64,000 nucleotides of DNA from Echinococcus granulosus (Eukaryota > Platyhelminthes > Cestoda > Cyclophyllidea > Taeniidae): assembly GCF_000524195.1 (NCBI RefSeq), contig NW_020170423.1, positions 544,381 to 608,380 of the forward strand. The letters are read 5' to 3'. Of the stretch, positions 61,101 to 64,000 are shown piece by piece. A program made the position numbers and the translations under genes. The first letter of the stretch is position 1; every line of letters begins with the position of its first letter. The notes under the pieces are model-generated. The model worked only from the letters and a program-made list of their open reading frames with translations, was not told the DNA's origin and ran no database searches.

Positions 61101-62063
61101 CAGTAGGACTTTCAGTTGTCCAAGCATTTTGAAACTGAACAATTGCCAACGCCTGTATTTTGTCTTAAATCTATTAAAAAATAAGCTGAAGTATATTTCC
61201 TTTGATTTTAGAAGCGTGAAACAACTTGTATTGGGTAAAGCAATTTAATTTCACTCCGTGCTGTACGAGATATTTCGCAACGATTACGAGCGCTTAGAAG
61301 GCTTCGAAGAGTGGAAACGACAGCTACTTAAGCGTAGATATTTCTTTTTCTCAATCAGAAAGGTGACTGAGTAAAAAAGCTTCACTTATTTTGAAATTGT
61401 TGAGGTATTTATGAAATATATAAACCAGCTGTTACTCAAATATTGCCAGAGACTTGCTTCCACCCTTTTCTACCTTGTCATCTGGCAGTGCAGATGAAAC
61501 AGATGTCAAATTCACCCAATGAATGCAATATTTCTGGCTTACTCAAGTGCGTTATATTTTGTGTCAGTGTTAAGCAATTGTCATTTCGCATTACCCTCAG
61601 CTGCCAAGTAGGACTTCTGCCGAGACTGCATCACAAGCACTACGCTGTACTGCATATCAGTTATAATGTACATATAGTTAATTAAAAATGATAGGTCTAG
61701 GTGGTTTGTGAACGAAGGCCGCGATTTTAGCCTCCTTGAGACTCTTTTGCAACATGGGTTAGTGCTATAGTTTGATTATATTCATTTCAAAATAAGCTGG
61801 AAATTTTTTAGTCAAAGCATACATTTAATTATAAATACAAAGTCCGTGAAACCATAAATTATCAAGTTATAATGAAATGAATACTAAGTATGGTAGCATG
61901 TTGTAACCAAATAGTCAATGCAACTGTCAATGCATTGTGTCCAGAATTTTTGATGTGCGTAATTTTTATAATGTTTGTAAAATGGCTTCCTTTTGAGTTT
62001 TACTAATGCAGTTTCGGATGGAAACTCTCGATCTTGATAGCTCCTTAGTAAATGGTATTTTTA
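55146..62063. other. Gene-poor, AT-rich; one candidate exon at 57.3 kb
   Basis: Long AT-rich intergenic DNA with short ORFs below 106 codons. Apart from the candidate exon at 57255-57381 and a possible helical minus-strand segment near 58020-58150, nothing is supported. Confidence 0.4.
57255..57381 (+). CDS. Candidate internal exon, unknown protein
   Basis: Bounded by an acceptor (TTTGACTGCAG ending 57254) and a donor (GACAG then GTAAAAG at 57382). The 127 nt are open, 42 codons plus one base, giving a protein-like peptide that begins IIPSAFAHHTPSSN and contains ILPVEEGANFSSSRTEPC. No partner exon was identified and the pyrimidine tract is weak, so this may be chance. Confidence 0.22.
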
Positions 62064-62190
62064 TGTGTCGCCCCGAGTCTTTCCCGAGGCCGAGAGTATC
62101 TGGAGGCCACACCATCCAACGGAAAAACAAAGGCGGAGCCTTCAGTGCCCACGAAACCAAAATAAGGACTAAACAAATAACCAAAGTACT
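62064..62190 (+). repeat. Internally deleted solo terminal repeat
   Basis: Begins TGTGTCGCCCCGAGTC and keeps GGCGGAGCCTTCAGTGCCCA and a worn end, but the central block is missing. Confidence 0.45.
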
Positions 62191-62650
62191 GTGGTTATTA
62201 ACCTGCTCGAAATCGGACAGACATTTTTAAACCCTGTTGTTGACAAGGAGAGGCGCCCTCCTACACTTTTTTAGAAAATAACCTTTTAAATTATGAAATA
62301 ATTCGGTTTATCTGAGTTCACTTAGCAAAATCTTGCTTTGTGAAGCGAGCATAATTACATACCAACAAAACTTCTTCCCTTTCATAGGGAAGTTAGTGCA
62401 CTTCGAAGGATCATCAACCGGTTTACAAACTGAAATGTTTTTTCTCCGAAATATATAAACTGCTAAAATAATGCTTGTACTCTATGGTCTAGGTTCTTTA
62501 TATTCCATATCAAAGTAAAAACAAAGTGTTTAACTTTTCACACGTCTTTACTAAATCAAAAGTGCATGAGCTACAACAAACACAACATATTTTGCATATA
62601 AAACGGCAGTTTTCTCTTTAACTTTAGCACTCTAAGATAGCTATGAGTGC

Positions 62651-62830
62651 TGTAGCTCCCCGAGACTTCCTTGAAGTGGAAAGAGGTCGTAATACTAGGG
62701 CTGAAAATGTATTGCCGACGTGCAGGGGGGGCTGGAGGGGGCTACTGGCCTTGCACAGGGGCCACATCGCCCAGCGTAAGTACAGTCGCGAGGCCTTGTG
62801 TGTCCACGCAACCAAAAGGTTGCGTTCACC
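62651..62830 (+). repeat. Solo terminal repeat
   Basis: Begins TGTAGCTCCCCGAGACTTCC and contains GTATTGCCGACGTGCAGG and GGGCTACTGGCC. A short G run interrupts the centre, and the 3' end has lost the TTACA terminus. Confidence 0.5.
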
Positions 62831-63276
62831 AAAACTAAAGTGTCACAAGTGTCACTTTTCAACATTTAGCACACAAAAAGGAGATTCCGGAATTCTCATT
62901 TAAGCCAAATTAGATAATTATCCATTTTGCAATGCACATGACACGGATCTCATACGAAGGCCATTCAAGTGAATTCACTAATAACTCTACTTGCTAATCC
63001 CTGCCTATTTACTTATTTCCAACTTTATTTTAACATATAGAGTTTAATTTTACATTAAATGTGGTTCAGTGCACTCATAACTTCTAAAGTTCCTGTACTC
63101 TGATGCACTGGAAGTAGGCTTCAAAGCTGGAGCAAATGGAGTCACTACCCAAGCAGAATTACGGAAACTTAAAGAAGTTAGCTTTAACAGTCGGTGTTTG
63201 GTTTTTGTGTATTGTACCACTTCCGAGGGCTTCATGACCTCCCGGGCAGCCTCTTTTGGCGGTGTGGCTTTGCTAC

Positions 63277-63462
63277 CTTGAAAAAAATAGCAGCAGCTGT
63301 TCCTGTTTTTTTTTGACCATGCATAACAGAAAGGCTCTTAATTGCTCCAACTAACTGAAGTAGAGTGATTAAGCGTTCATTCTTGATTTTTGGAATGTGC
63401 TTGTGTAACTTTGCTTCTGCAATGCGAGTAAATAGAATGATCGCAGCCACTGGTGGTTGGAC
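63277..63462 (-). CDS. Candidate internal exon on the minus strand, helical, unknown protein
   Basis: Minus strand: acceptor (AACCCCCATCAG ending at 63463) and donor (TTCAAG then GTAGCA at 63276) enclose exactly 62 codons, phase 0 at both ends. The peptide is amphipathic and helix-rich, for example PPVAAIILFTRIAEAKLHKH and NERLITLLQLVGAIKSL. Other exons would lie at lower coordinates or beyond the window. The family is not recognised; a HEAT/ARM-like helical fold is only an impression. Confidence 0.3.
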
Positions 63463-64000
63463 CTGATGGGGGTTGTGTTAGTGTGAAGAGGGTGGTTGAG
63501 CTCTCTACATAATGAATGGAAAATCGAGTCAGAAACTCACATTACTTACCCGCATTACATTAAGAGGATATGTAAATTTTATGAAATCCTTACCACAAAA
63601 AAAAATGCAGTGTGCTTCCTGCGTTTGTTAGAATTTCTGAGTTATACCAGTTGTAGAAAAATAGCAACATTTCAAATAAAACGTCTCTCTATAATGAACC
63701 GCTTAAAGAGGGCAGGCTTGATGAGAGGTCAGCAGCAGCAAAACCAATTTTAACCGGCGGCTATTGCTAAATTTAGGCTAGCTAAAGCTTAATCCTCTCA
63801 TTCAGGGTCTTTCTAAGTTACCATAATCTTTTACTCTTATTTGGAAGGGCTACAAGAAGTTACCTGGATTTCCCCACTTGTACTTTTGATGTGGAAATTA
63901 ACCAGCTTAAAACCAATGCCAAAGCACTGGCTATACGGCACAGCTACCGTTATAACCAGAAGATTAGAGTCAATCAAAAATAAGAGACATTTGATTTAAT

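Noticed and set aside
1..64000. Bacterial-type features (operons with ribosome sites, CRISPR arrays, prophage)
   Set aside because: The sequence is eukaryotic nuclear DNA with split genes; no regularly spaced repeats or Shine-Dalgarno-linked gene blocks are present.

Overview
This window looks like nuclear DNA of a flatworm, most likely a tapeworm. The reasons are split genes with GT-AG introns, some only 31-43 bp long; flatworm-like divergence of otherwise conserved animal proteins; AT-rich intergenic DNA dense in old repeats; and strong splice acceptors directly in front of two start codons, as expected where spliced-leader trans-splicing occurs. The species cannot be read from the sequence. 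Two 100-N assembly gaps (2396-2495, 29032-29131) interrupt it.

Layout. 1-19 kb is gene-poor, with a diverged tandem duplication near 1.1-1.8 kb, several copies of an LTR-like repeat, a degenerate retrotransposon tail and one possible terminal exon (18632-18858). 19.06-44.74 kb holds three adjacent plus-strand genes whose exon structures I rebuilt by hand: a ZDHHC5/8-type palmitoyltransferase (8 exons, 596 aa), a nischarin-like PX plus leucine-rich-repeat protein (11 exons, 985 aa) and the splicing factor SPF45/RBM17 (7 exons, 500 aa). In all three every splice junction preserves the reading frame. The last intron of RBM17 contains a well-formed candidate exon on the opposite strand. 45-64 kb is again gene-poor, with repeats and a few isolated exon-like segments of unknown identity.

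Repeats. One family dominates: about 190-bp terminal repeats (TGTAGCGCCCCGAGAC...TTACA) either alone or flanking 0.6-0.7 kb of non-coding internal sequence. This is the layout of a terminal-repeat retrotransposon in miniature (TRIM). I count six copies with internal sequence, one 3' fragment and eight solo or partial terminal repeats, on both strands.

How the genes relate. ZDHHC5/8 and nischarin both act at membranes (palmitoylation; phosphoinositide and integrin-linked scaffolding), and RBM17 is nuclear. Nothing shows a shared pathway. The short same-strand gaps (618 and 318 bp) and acceptor sites at the start codons raise the possibility of polycistronic transcription resolved by trans-splicing. 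SPF45 is known in human cells as a factor for splicing short introns, and here it lies close to a gene whose seven introns are all 31-67 bp.
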